NCBI GenBank assembly: GCA_964036155.1
Contig: OZ038423.1
Location: 16,259,249 to 16,323,248, forward strand
From: Diploscapter coronatus
Lineage: Eukaryota; Nematoda; Chromadorea; Rhabditida; Rhabditidae
Direction: 5' to 3'
Length of the DNA stretch: 64,000 nt
Positions 33,457 to 44,102 of the stretch are shown one piece after another (position 1 is the first letter of the stretch; every line of letters starts with the position of its first letter). Below the pieces are notes generated by a model. It saw only the letters and a list, made by a program, of their open reading frames with translations, made no database searches and had not been told where the DNA came from. Made by a program: the position numbers and the translations under genes.

Positions 33457-36400
33457 TCATCGTCCGTAGATGATTTCGTTTAACGTGGGCCAGACTGTCT
33501 TTCTATCTTTGCTGAATAGACGACTAGTAGATCTGAAGAAAAATATTTTATGAAAGATGAAGGTTAAAATTTCAAATTTATGCATGAGAGAATTTTCAAA
33601 AGTCGAACTTTTTAAACTACAAACATCTCTTATTGGACTATTCCGATTGAAAACTAACACAAGTTAAAAAATAACATACTCGAATTGGTTTATGATAGTG
33701 CCCATTGAATCACGGAAAACTGACCGAGCCGGGTTGTATCTGAAAATGGGGTATGCATAAGCTAAAATGAAGACTAAATGACGAACCGATCGAAATAATC
33801 GTCGATGGCGATGCTATGACGATGGAACTGCTTCATCCGGCCTCGACTTCTAAATGTCAAATTACTTATTCCTGAGATGATAACGATTTGACCATTATTT
33901 TGTCAAAACCCATTGCAAAATTATAAAAATAGAATTAGCCCTCAACCATTACCTATCATTCTCCTCGATTTCCTTAATTATCCCATTCCATGATGTCTCA
34001 CCTTTTCCATTCATAACATTTCCCTCTCCTTATTTAATAATGTTACTTGATTCATGGCAACTCACGATAACATCCAAGCCGCCATCTACGGATTCTCTTC
34101 ATTTCACAGACTCTATCACTGATCACTCCCTCATTGCAACTCTTTATAATCCCCTACTTTCTTGTAACTAGGAGATATCTCCTGATATCCCAGTTACTAC
34201 GTCCCATTTCGTAACCTATTATTTACGTACCCATCAATAAGCCAGCTATATGTAAAACTTATCTAGACTTATGCTTTAGATTTACGCATGTAGCGAACCC
34301 CCTAAGAATACTCTAAATACGAGTATTTACTAAATTTACGTAAAAATTGAAGACAAAATTAAAAAAGAAAAATATGATGGCACCTTTCGATGAATCCACG
34401 GTCAATCGAAATCGCAAATCGGTCGAAGTCGAAACAGGCGTAGAATCTGAGAAAGTCTCTGAAGAGTTCGGCGACACTCTTCGGGTTCGTTGTCGGTGCT
34501 GAAAACGCAAATTTATTCTTCGAAATAAAGGTGAATGATTTAGATTGCGTAATCTTTCTGCTCGAACTATATGCTTTCCTTTCGAGAATTAAATGAATGA
34601 TAACTCTCAAGAACACGCTATTCTCCTCTCCAATTAATTCCACACTCGACACACTACGAATAAGAAATGACGCGTAAAATCGTGTGCGAGAAAGAAGGCT
34701 CTCTCTCTATTTCGCACAACAAGTTTTGGAAGAGGAGAATAGCGTGAAGGAGTATTACAGTGAAATACATACAAATCAAATGGAGTTTTCAATAAACAAT
34801 AACTTCTTCTAGGAAATTTTAAACCATAAATAATGGTATTCTATTAAATAAGTCGCTATTTAATCGCCTGGAATTAAAATTCCTTTAGTAGGAAAAAGTG
34901 AACCTGAAAAATTATGAATCGACTTATTCTACCTGGTCTGCGTGGCAGTATTCTTTTAAAATTAAGTTCGCTGATGTCGTAATGCGGTCCGAAACGATCA
35001 GGATACAAACGAAGAAGGTCGGGAATGGCTCCTTCGATTTCGACCAAATAGACCAGAAGCATCAGGACGAGTGCATAGCTGAAACTTGACACAATAAGAT
35101 TGTTGATGAGAATGAGTGGATAAACAATTTTAAGTCATGCCCGTTGAAGTATCCATTAGGAGAGTCCTTTATCTTTCGACCGTCTGCCCATTTCTTCACG
35201 ATCAGTGCGAGCACAGCGAAGTCGTCATTCGTTCTGAATATATGAGAATAAAACCTTAAAAAGACACTTGACAGTGAGCGTGGATCGCGTTGTTTCTTAT
35301 TCTTATTCATTTTTTTTACTTTTTGAATTTTGATTTTTATCGATAAATTTCGCTATTTTTTCTCAGAAGCTGCTAAAATCAATTGCCATTGATCTGAGAC
35401 AGGTAAATTATAAAATTTGCGAAAATAAATTGAAAAAAATGGGAAAAAATCAAGCTGACTGAATTTTTGTGCTTAGTGATTGCAGAAAAAGCTCGAGTGG
35501 GCATTAAAGTTCGGTGGCCGTCAAGCGTCCGTCATTTGTGAGCTTTTTTGAAAGGAAGAGTCACAAGTGGATACAGAAAAGAAAAGAAAAAAGTAACTTA
35601 CTCGCAGCAGGCTTGAAGAAAATAGGCAGCTGAATGAGCGTATGGCAGACGATCAGAGATGTGCACGGAAATGTCCAGTTGCTTGTTGTTTTCTTCGATA
35701 ACTAGTCGATGCAATGGAATCTGAAAATTAACGATTATTTGACCTAACTCGACAAATGACTTTTACCCGCGCAGGAATGAAGTCGTTCGATTTGAGAGTT
35801 CCGAAGTCTTCTTCAGAATATTCGCGCAAGTAGTTCAAAATGCGGGCCGATAAGCTGAAGCATGAATTGGTTTTAAATGAATAATTAGAAATTATCAAAA
35901 ATAATAGAATTGTAGAAGAAAGTGCAAAGGTTCATTTTCATTGCAAAAAGTGCAGCACTTTATCAAAAACGTTCAATAGAGAACTATGTGGGTAAAGTAT
36001 AAGAGAAACAACTTTTTGAAGTAAATCGGAAAAGAACCCCAATTTAAAGTTTTATCATTGGGGTAGAAGGCTGGTAGAGAGAATTGGGGTCCTTATTCAT
36101 TGAGTTTGGGCGTGCTCTTCCGAGTTGTGACTTTTGAATATGAAACCTAACACAAATAACTCACGCTTCTTTGGAATAATCGTCGCTCCGTCTCTCGTGC
36201 ACTCTGCCACCATTTCTGTAGCCCCACTCTTCCCTGTCCTTATCGAAGATCCAAATGACGAAGTCGATGTCAGCACCGCGATGTGCCAGATTTGTCTGCG
36301 AACTGCCCGTCGGAAGCACGTGGAAATCGCGGTCTTTCAGTTTCAACTTCTGAATTCGTAAAATTAAAAACAAATGAAAATAGAGAATCAACATTTTTAA

Positions 36401-36773
36401 CCTTGAATAGCAACTCGACTCGATTCTCGATGATTCTCCTGTACTCTTGCAGACGGTAAAAATCACTGCTCGACTGAAATTTAAGATTCCATGAAAACTC
36501 ATTTCAATAGGATAGAATTTGATATCAATTTCCTTTTTATGTTCATGTTCATGTTCACCTTATTCCTGGTTTAATTTGCACTAATAATAATGAATAAAAA
36601 TGCATTCTTTCCATAAGTAAATTGGTCTAACTACACAAACAACATATTTCATTTGAGAAAAGCAAACATAAAATTTTAAATATTCTGAAAAATCATACCG
36701 GTTTGCTGCTGTCGTAGAGCTTGTAGATTTCAGTTATTAGCCTCTGATGCGACGAATAGTCTGATCTTGACAT
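33457..36773 (-). CDS. non-canonical poly(A) polymerase, GLD-2/TENT2-like
   Basis: Eleven exons: 36773-36699, 36473-36402, 36349-36165, 35854-35767, 35720-35602, 35233-35126, 35078-34933, 34498-34384, 33849-33787, 33739-33680, 33532-33457. They join in frame to 368 residues. The nucleotidyltransferase core has GSS at 64-66, metal-binding Asp76 and Asp78 in GADIDFVIW, and a third Asp156 in QLDISVHI. The central domain has YALVLMLLVYLVE. The PAP-associated domain has NPKSVAELFRDFLRFYACFDF and IAIDDYFDRYNPARSV, resembling the EEPFDGTNTARAV-type loop of GLD-2. The histidine seen there in uridylyltransferases is missing, so adenylation is inferred. GLD-2 enzymes extend cytoplasmic mRNA tails with RNA-binding partners. 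The protein is compact and lacks a long N-terminal extension. Confidence 0.85.
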
Positions 36774-38233
36774 GGCTCTGCTGGGAATCGATTTTACCGC
36801 TCAGTTAGAAAAAGAGACGAAAAGAAAGCAGCGGAAAATAGGTTCTGCCCATTTTGTAGGCGTGATCTAATCCCCGAGAGAGAGCGCCATTAGTATATTG
36901 TAGTATATACTACGCAAGACCCTGTTCCTATGTATTGTGGAGTGTGAGGAGATAGATATTGAACTCTTGCAACTCTCCTCTCCTAGGCCTAACCCCTGAG
37001 AAATAGCGTGCGTTCTGAAGAGACAGAAGAGATGATAAACGAAAAGGAGAAGGAGAAATAGCGAAGATGAGGAAGGGGCGTGGCTCGTGCAGAAGCGAAT
37101 CGAAAAAAGTATGCAGTATCTATCTCCTCACAAGCCATAATAAATAAAGATAATGGGCGAAATTTGAAAATTTGATTGAAAAGTTAGAATGGAATAGGTC
37201 ACAATATGATAGAAAAATTGGAGAAAAATAAATGAAGGAGCAACTTTGTCTTACAGCGATTTTATTATAAGAAAACGGATGCTTCAGCGACTGAAAGTGG
37301 TCAGATAGGTGAAATAGTGCGTGAAAAGATGCACGATGGTACGAAAGATATTTTGCTTTCAGTGTAGAATTGATAAGGATTGATGGAAAGCGGACTGTCT
37401 TGCATGATTTATATGTGAGAGAGTGGCAAAGATGAACGATGTTCGAAAGAAGGGAATAAAAAATGTCAAATGTTGGTTTATCATCGAAATAACGAGGGAA
37501 AAGATGCAGAATTTTTCGATAAGATTTTTAAGTCGGCGAAGGAGATTGATAAACAAAAAGGAAAGTGCAAATGATTCCCAAATAAAATCGTAGAAATGTC
37601 GAATTCAACAGATGAATAAGCTTAGGAATTCAGAGGTAAAACTAGAGAGCGCAAGCTCCGCCCACTGCAAATGCACGAAATGTATTGTTGATTGGGGAGA
37701 AAGTCGGTATTCATTTCGCAAATGGAAATCGAATTTGAAACGAAATAGTGAGTCGCGTAGAAGAGAAACGAATAGTAATTTTTGAATATCGAACGTTCTC
37801 TCCAATCAACAATACCTTAGACCATGCATATTATTATTTAATGGACATTTTCATTGCTCGATGCTCTTTATTGTAAGGATTTTCAATTTTGGCGTAGTTG
37901 AAGCTTGTCCAATGAATTCGTTCGATTTTTCGAGTTTGCTCCTACGAATGTGCATGTGTCACGATAAAATCCCTCGTCTTATGGATCTGCAACATCATTG
38001 ACTAATATTGGAAGATCACGATCAGAGCTAGGCGAACGTAAAAGCTCTGAAGAATACCGAAGAAACCGGAATAGAATTTTAGACTTCGAGAAGAGACTCG
38101 AAATTGAAATATAAACTTTCGAAATTGCCCAAAAACGTATAGTTCTAATCAAGAAAACCGATAGAATATGTGCTCAAAAATGTCTCAAAAAATAAATTAA
38201 AACTAATCCTCTGATATTATATAATAGAGGTAA
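36774..38233. other. intergenic region between GLD-2-like and SKP1 genes
   Basis: I see no gene. Near 36900 is the perfect palindrome GTAGTATATACTAC. From about 37000 to 37800 the + strand is purine-rich and gives spurious frames. The region lies upstream of the GLD-2-like gene and downstream of SKP1, both on the - strand. Confidence 0.5.
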
Positions 38234-38951
38234 CTAATAGAATAACTCGAAAGCACCTAGAAAGGCTTTTTTACTTACATCCTTGATGATTTCCGACTCC
38301 AAGCTCTGTCCACCTCCTCTTTTCAGCAGTGCCTTCATTTCCGAGACTCTTCTGCCTTGTAGCAGAGCTGCCATTTGTCTGAACAATTCACTACTCCTCA
38401 TTTTTCAATGTGTCGTCCAACCTGCTGGCCTGTTCACCCAGTTCAGCGAGTTCAAGAAAAAGGCAGGTATCGATCAAATCGAGCAGTTCGTCAGGCAGTG
38501 GATTGGGGAAGATGCGCTCGAAGACGATGCTCTTCTTGTCCAGAGTCCTGCACCACGGCACAATAGCATCCATCACTTTCTTGGATGTGCGAATTGGCAG
38601 AGGAATTGGACTGTTGGTGGGTCGAGACAGGTCTACAAGTGCGTTTTCTTCGTACGAAAGTTCATTTGCAATGCTAAACAGGAGAAGACGAGAAGATGAT
38701 TTGAAAATGTGCGAATAAATCGGAATTGAAGCTTTTCATTTTTTCCAGAATCAATTTCCACGTCCTCAATGATGCGAACCCTTGGTCATAGCTTCGAGCA
38801 CAGCCAAGTGTCTGATATCTTCTTCTTCCATGTAAATCTCCCTTCCATCCATCGATTTCAGCACTCGGATTTGCCCCTTCGCACTTTTGGCCGTGGCCAC
38901 TTCTGATGTCTTTCGTTCTGCTGTTGGTGTCTGTATCTGCAACTGCGTCAT
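38234..38951 (-). CDS. SKP1: SKP1-family SCF ubiquitin ligase adaptor
   Basis: Three exons: 38951-38780, 38632-38422, 38378-38234. They join in frame to 175 residues, near the usual 160-170. The N-terminal BTB/POZ-like fold starts with IRVLKSMDGREIYMEEEDI. PIPLPIRTSKKVMDAIVPWC matches the conserved PLPNV...KKVIQWC region. FPNPLPDELLDLIDTCLFLELAELGEQASRQMAALLQGR matches the helix that, with the C-terminus, binds F-box proteins. SKP1 links F-box substrate receptors to CUL1. The sequence is quite diverged (for example no WxxEFL tryptophan in the central helix) and the C-terminus, KKAFLGAFELFY, replaces the usual WCEEK end. This suggests a lineage-specific paralogue. An in-frame upstream ATG at 39005 is an alternative start. 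Confidence 0.75.
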
Positions 38952-39053
38952 TTTCTCATTGTCATATTGCCATGGCTTCTGCTTGCGAACAAATATGTGG
39001 AGCAAGAATTAGTTCGAGATCTACGGGAATTCTCGCATATTCATGATGACGAT

Positions 39054-39118
39054 CAGAGCTGAGACGAAGTTTCGACTTCGACTTCGAATTTTAAGATTTC
39101 AACTTCGTCTCAGCTCTG
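39054..39118. mobile_element. 65-bp hAT-like mini-element with exact 8-bp target duplication
   Basis: It starts CAGAGCTGAGACGAAGTT and ends with the exact reverse complement. The short middle is TTCGAC-type repeats. ATGACGAT occurs on both sides (39046-39053 and 39119-39126), an exact 8-bp duplication as hAT transposases make. The element is nearly a perfect hairpin and may be a very recent insertion. Confidence 0.85.
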
Positions 39119-39510
39119 ATGACGATCAACCTGTTGATTGTTGCTAGGAGCGGGTCGTCGTACTGGTTCAGCCGAAACTGAAGCTGCAGTTCCAGTGCCA
39201 TTCCACCAGTTGAGGAGATATGCCATCATTTGGCTGACGAGAAGAAGAAATGATGCTCCTCAGTGTCGAGAAAACGTGCTCAACATGCATGATAATTTGA
39301 AAGTCGAACAACATTTGAAGAGTCTGGCTTGAAATTAGAATGTTGTAGGGTATACGACATTGCGCACCAAAAAGTTTGATGCGCAATGACCGTCCCCTGA
39401 AATAATGTATTCAACATTTGCAATACAAAGGAAGAAATCAAATTCAACTCAAAATTTCAGGCTTCTGAGTGCGTGCGATTAAACACTTTTTGATGTAGTC
39501 AACGTGATTA

Positions 39511-39583
39511 GTCATCGAAAACCCCTATAGGAGAAGTTTCGTCAAGATCTGTGAGTTTCTATGTGGGAAACTCCCTTGTCGGT
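39511..39583. repeat. single arm related to the 12181-12536 foldback
   Basis: The segment CGAAAACCCC...GAAGTTTCGTCAAGATCTGTGAG...AAACTCCCTTGTC resembles the right arm at 12470-12536. No second arm is seen nearby. It is probably a truncated copy. Confidence 0.55.
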
Positions 39584-39838
39584 TATATGATAACAAGCAA
39601 AAAGCATACTTTTGCATGAGAATTTGGCATAGAATAGACATTTAATTGAAACTTTCATTGATCAGAACCACAAGCAAAATAATTATTTAGCTCAACACCA
39701 AATTAAATATACCTAAAAAGAATGAGCACCCGTCATAAAATTAAATTCCGACCATAGGATTAACTATTTTTAACATTTTGATAGGATCAAATTTTGGCGA
39801 TTTTTGGATTCCAACTTTAGCATAAACGAATCCATTTT

Positions 39839-42309
39839 TTAGGAATACTCCAACAAATCCAGTGCATGATAATAATCTTCTTTCAATCTGAAATATGTAA
39901 GTTCGACTAGAAGTATCGAAAAGATCAACCTGCTGATGTGGGAAGGAATGACAACTGCAGTGTTCAGCGCGTATCCACTCACCAAGTCCGCCTGCACGAG
40001 CTCGTAGGCTGGCTCCAGAATTTGACAAGTTCCTGAAAACGAATTTATTATTCTGTGAAGTGCTTTTTTTTCTTATTTTCTACCATTGAATTCAGCAACT
40101 TGTTTGAATGGAATGCTAGGCTTCTTCAATAAAATCATCGGCGAAACATCCGACACGAAAATTGGCGTCAACTGAAAGGGGATAGAATTTGAAATTTTTA
40201 AATGAAAACAGACAGCGAACCTTGTAATTGGCAGCGACAATGTAAACAGGAACAGAGTGTCGTTTGGCTGCGAGGCAGATGGAGAGGCAGCCAGAAGGCA
40301 GCAGACAAGAGCCATCCGGAAAGATAGCCACGCAGGGGAGGACGATCTGGAAATCAATAACTTGTATCGCTGAATTTGAAGGAATCGATATTAGAAATGG
40401 AGAATTTCAGCGGCTTGATTGAGATGAGATGAGACTTGTCATAAAATGAATTTCAGTTGTGGGAAGTCATTCACAGTAAAACTAAAGGATTCGCATCGAA
40501 AAAACTGCATAAGAGGCTTCATTTTTATTCTCAATTCATTCTCTAATTGTGCAGCAACTCGAAAGAAAGACAAACTTTTCTTTTTTTAAAGTACGACAAA
40601 AATTCTCACCTGTTGAAGGTTCACGGCGAATAAAATATTCACAAGCAGAATAGCGTAAATTGCGCGATACCAATGTTCAGAGCGAGAAACTAGGGAGGAA
40701 ACATTGATGTCAGATAAATAGATGCACAATTGCACACCTTGCTTACAACATACTTTATTCACCGCGCACTCCTAATATCAAAGTATTGTAACTCGATTCT
40801 CAAACAATTTTAATTGAAAATTTCCACCTTGGTAACTTCGGGCATTTTGGAGGCGACTTCTCTGAGTTCAATCGGATTTGCATAGGACGGGTAGTTCGAA
40901 TTGAGTCGAGAAGTGACTGCGATCACCTGAACAATCAAATGATTATGAGGATAAAGTCAGAAACCGTGCCGAGAATTTGGCAGTTTCCTGAGCCTTGTGA
41001 ATGAATGCCTTGAGAGTGTCGGATTGGTCGAGCGAGTGGACGAGGACTGTGTCGTACAGCCGGATGATGGTCGGCGCGTGCTCCGCGATGTTCGGGCGGC
41101 AGATCGACATCTCCCGGTCCAACTGAACAAACTAATAATGAAATCGTAAATGCAAAATCTCTAACCTCTTTAGTGAGAGCCTTGAGATTCTTCTTAACCT
41201 CCTTGTAGTTGGCTTTGTTCTCGTCGCTCTGCATTGAATCCAGCCACAGCGTGTTCAACGATTCATAGGGAGAGATCGGCTCGTCTGAAATGAAACAATA
41301 AAAATAGTTTGAGAATTAAAGAATTTTAAACGCGAGTAGAAATTTCGAACAAGTTTCTCCATTCATTCACAAGAGAATCTACCAGCGTGTTACTCACAGA
41401 ATCGGTTCATATTAATATGGTAATTCAATTCGGATCTCCTGACAATGGATATCGGATTAAGAAGTGCCCATCGTGCGCCTTTTTTCTACAATTTGGTCCC
41501 AAAGTTTTCTCCCTTTCTTTGCATTGTAAACATTAACAATCGAAAAATTAGCGTGCATTATTTCGAGCGCTGACAAAGCCGCTACTCGCTGTAGCAGCAA
41601 AGAGTCAATGAGAAAAATTCCAAGCTAGAGCCTGGAATTATGAATCAAATCGATGAGTAACTTATAGTTTCCCTTGTCAGATTTTTAGGTCATGCAAAAT
41701 CGGCGTTTCCAAAACAAAACAGCATTCTGCTTCTTCTAACAGATAAATTCACGAGTAGAATAGGAAAAGGTATAACTAGCAGGCTCGTGCAAGACTTTAT
41801 TTTTTTCTGGAACGAGGACGAGTAAATCTTACCCAAACCTGCAAGCCTGATGCTTGGTGAATTATTTAAAATTACTAAAATTCTTCCAACAAATTAATTT
41901 TCAAATAGGGAAAAAGAAACGTTTACTTCGAATCCTCATTGCCTCGTCCCTGGCCATTTTGGAGACCATCAGCACGACATTCCTGATAATCGGCTCGTAG
42001 GCTTCGGATGCAGACAATTTGCGGCCTTCGTCGAGAATCTCCGATATCAGGCTTCTGAGGAATTTTTTAAATTGACCAAAATAGAACAGTTTTACTTGAT
42101 GCAGCTCCCCTTGTGCAGTTCGATGAGTTTCCGCAGGTATTTGGTCGTTTCTTTGGCGATTGTCAGAGAAGGAGCACGGCTCTGACTGAAATTTAGAAAT
42201 TAAGAAAAATGAAATAAGAACAGCGAAGAACTGACCGTTTACGAAGCTGCAAGAGGAAAGCAATGCGCGCATCGTTGATTTCACTGCTCGTCTCCGCCTG
42301 TTCCGTCAT
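39839..42309 (-). CDS. EIF2B2: translation initiation factor eIF2B subunit beta (divergent)
   Basis: Twelve exons between 42309 and 39839 join in frame to 369 residues (human beta is about 351). The N-terminal helical domain reads EINDARIAFLLQLRKRSQSR, then TKYLRKLIELHKG, LISEILDEGRKLSASEAYEP and NVVLMVSKMARDEAM. The C-terminal Rossmann-like domain includes VAIFPDGSCLLPSGCLSICL, AAKRHSVPVYIVAANYKLTP, ILEPAYELVQADL and the end SRLKEDYYHALDLLEYS, matching the beta-subunit ending. eIF2B exchanges GDP for GTP on eIF2; the beta subunit is in the regulatory core that senses phosphorylated eIF2. The join after AFIHK (about 40993) needs a GC donor, and the following exon is longer than in human. The alpha or delta subunit is less likely because the C-terminus best fits beta. 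Confidence 0.72.
41371..41676. mobile_element. PIF/Harbinger-like MITE, copy 2
   Basis: This is a diverged ~306-base relative of 24321-24700 in an eIF2B beta intron. It shares GTTACTCACAGAATCGGTTC near the left end, CATCGTGC and CAATTTGG.CCCAAAGTTTTC internally, and CTATAAGTTACTC in inverted form near the right end. TCA flanks both ends (41368-41370 and 41677-41679), a 3-bp TNA duplication like the TTA of copy 1. Confidence 0.75.
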
Positions 42310-43111
42310 TCCGAGCAACTTTCTGAGTTTTCGAAATAAATTAAATTCAAGAACGATTATGATGCAAATGGCAAAGAAAATTGACTATAAAGTCCGTGAG
42401 TAAATATTCAATGTTTTGCCTAGCGAAAAAGAATAGGGAGTTGCGAAATCCATTTCCACAGTCCCACCTTCTCCTCCCTCTATTCATAAACACAGGGTAG
42501 AACAAGAAGGTTAAGACTTGGAATGAGGCGAGTCACAAATAGCGAAAGGAGTTTGAAAAATGAAGAAACACTACGTTACATGGCCCCCTTTCTCTGCGTC
42601 TCACAGCGAGGGATAAAATTCGTTATAGCATTTGTCATAAACGAGTAATTGGCCTATTGATATAGCGACGATTACGGTTGTTCCCTCGTTAAGGAGAGAA
42701 ACACGGCCTGTCAAGCAGTGCATGGAGCTGAGTTTTCTAGCTTCACTAATGCACACTATTTCCCTCTTCGCAATTTTGTTTTTCGCCTACGGATTTCTTA
42801 CCGGACATTTTTCAAAATTCTGGAACCCACTTCTTATAGAGGAGATCTGTGGTTATAAGACATGGGTTCCAGATTTTTGAAACAATGCTCGGTAAAAATA
42901 TGAGCTTCTTTGATCTGAAATATCAAATGATGCTCGACTGGTGGGGTGAACTTCCTATCGTGGCAAAAGTTGTTCATGTACACATTCAGAGAAATTTTCC
43001 TAGTCTAATTGTAATGTCGGGAAAAATATAGCGCAATTTATTTACACTTTCGATATTTACAAACTATCTCAAAACAAAACGTAACAAAGATAAATATTTC
43101 GAGGTAGATCA
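42310..43111. other. intergenic region upstream of eIF2B beta
   Basis: About 800 bases lie between the eIF2B beta start and the end of the zinc-finger gene. It should include the eIF2B beta promoter, but no core element is recognisable. It holds the hairpin at 42797-42895. Confidence 0.5.
42797..42895. repeat. compact ~99-bp imperfect palindrome (hairpin)
   Basis: The left arm TTACCGGACATTTTTCAAAA...TCTGGAACCCA..TCTTATA (42797-42838) pairs with the right arm at 42853-42895 over ~42 bases with a few mismatches and a ~14-base loop. It could be a mini foldback transposon or, if transcribed, a microRNA-like precursor. Sequence alone does not decide. Confidence 0.7.
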
Positions 43112-44102
43112 TCAATTTTCGATGGCATCCTTCAAAATCGTGGGGAAGCAGGCCCGAACTTGCTTGCAGAATTCCTTGTCGATTTCAAAGGTCCTAAATT
43201 TGAAATTGCTCAAGTTATTGAAACTATAGTTGCTCACCAATTATCGACGATTTTGCAATCATTTCGTGTCTGATGCTTTTCTTTGTGATGCTCCTTGACT
43301 TTGCTCGTGTCTGTCGTTTTGAATTCGTGACAAAGCCCGCATTCATATCTGAATGAACCTATTGCTATCAGATTTGATTAACAAAGGCAAAGCGTCGACT
43401 ATTTTTATCATTCGAGCAGATCGCTCTTTGTGTTTCATTATTTGAAACATCGACACGCTTTCAATGACATGTTTTTTTTTAATCAAATTAGTGCATAGAA
43501 AGTTCAAAAGCTCATAGCGACTTCATTATGAAGATAAAATATTTTTGGACTACGAGCGATACTTGTTTTGCGAGATATTTTCTTCAGGAAAATATAAGTA
43601 GTAATGATAAAATTCAGAATCTTCCCAATCAGATAATTTAAAATGATAAATCAATTCTAAATCCGCATTTTGAAGAAGAAAGCTTGATGCATATTTTCGA
43701 TTTCAAAGGAAATATACTCTACCATCTTATAAGATTGACCCAACCAATTTTCTTCTAACTTAACTGACCATTATTTAAAAAAAAAATCATTTCATCCAAA
43801 CTCAATTTACCTCAAGAAATCCATATGTTTCCTAACGATGTGCTCTCGAACTTGTATGTATCGTAACGAAGGCGCATCATAATTTCGAGCAAACGGAACT
43901 GCAACTAGCGTTTCATCGCATTGCTAAAGTTTCAGCGAATTTGCCATCGTATTGTTTTGAACTTCCTTACTTTACATGCGATCGGCTCAGTGTTCTTCTC
44001 GAAACATTCAATTGTTTGTCCAAAAAGAGTCAGCATTTCGTCTCCCTTTTTCGTAACTTCCACATGCACGTCCCAGAAGTCGCGATTCACTTGATTGCCC
44101 AT
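43112..44102 (-). CDS. small two-zinc-finger protein of unknown function
   Basis: Four exons (44102-43971, 43923-43811, 43348-43238, 43193-43112) join in frame to 145 residues. There are two C2H2-like fingers: one CKQC followed after an unusually long 24-residue spacer by HIVRKH, and one YECGLCHEF...EHHKEKH. The N-terminus (MGNQVNRDFWDVHVEVTKKG) and the acidic C-terminal helix (KEFCKQVRACFPTILKDAIE) match no family I can name. The long spacer recalls BED-type fingers found in transposase-derived proteins. DNA or RNA binding is inferred from the fingers only. The start is the first ATG of a clean open exon. Possible extra 5' exons near 44440-44720 could not be joined. Confidence 0.65.

Larger units (their letters stand above)
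38952..39838. other. short intergenic region with a hAT-like mini-element and foldback arm
   Basis: This lies between SKP1 and eIF2B beta, both on the - strand. It contains the 65-bp element at 39054-39118 and a single diverged foldback arm at 39511-39583. I found no additional exon. Confidence 0.5.
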
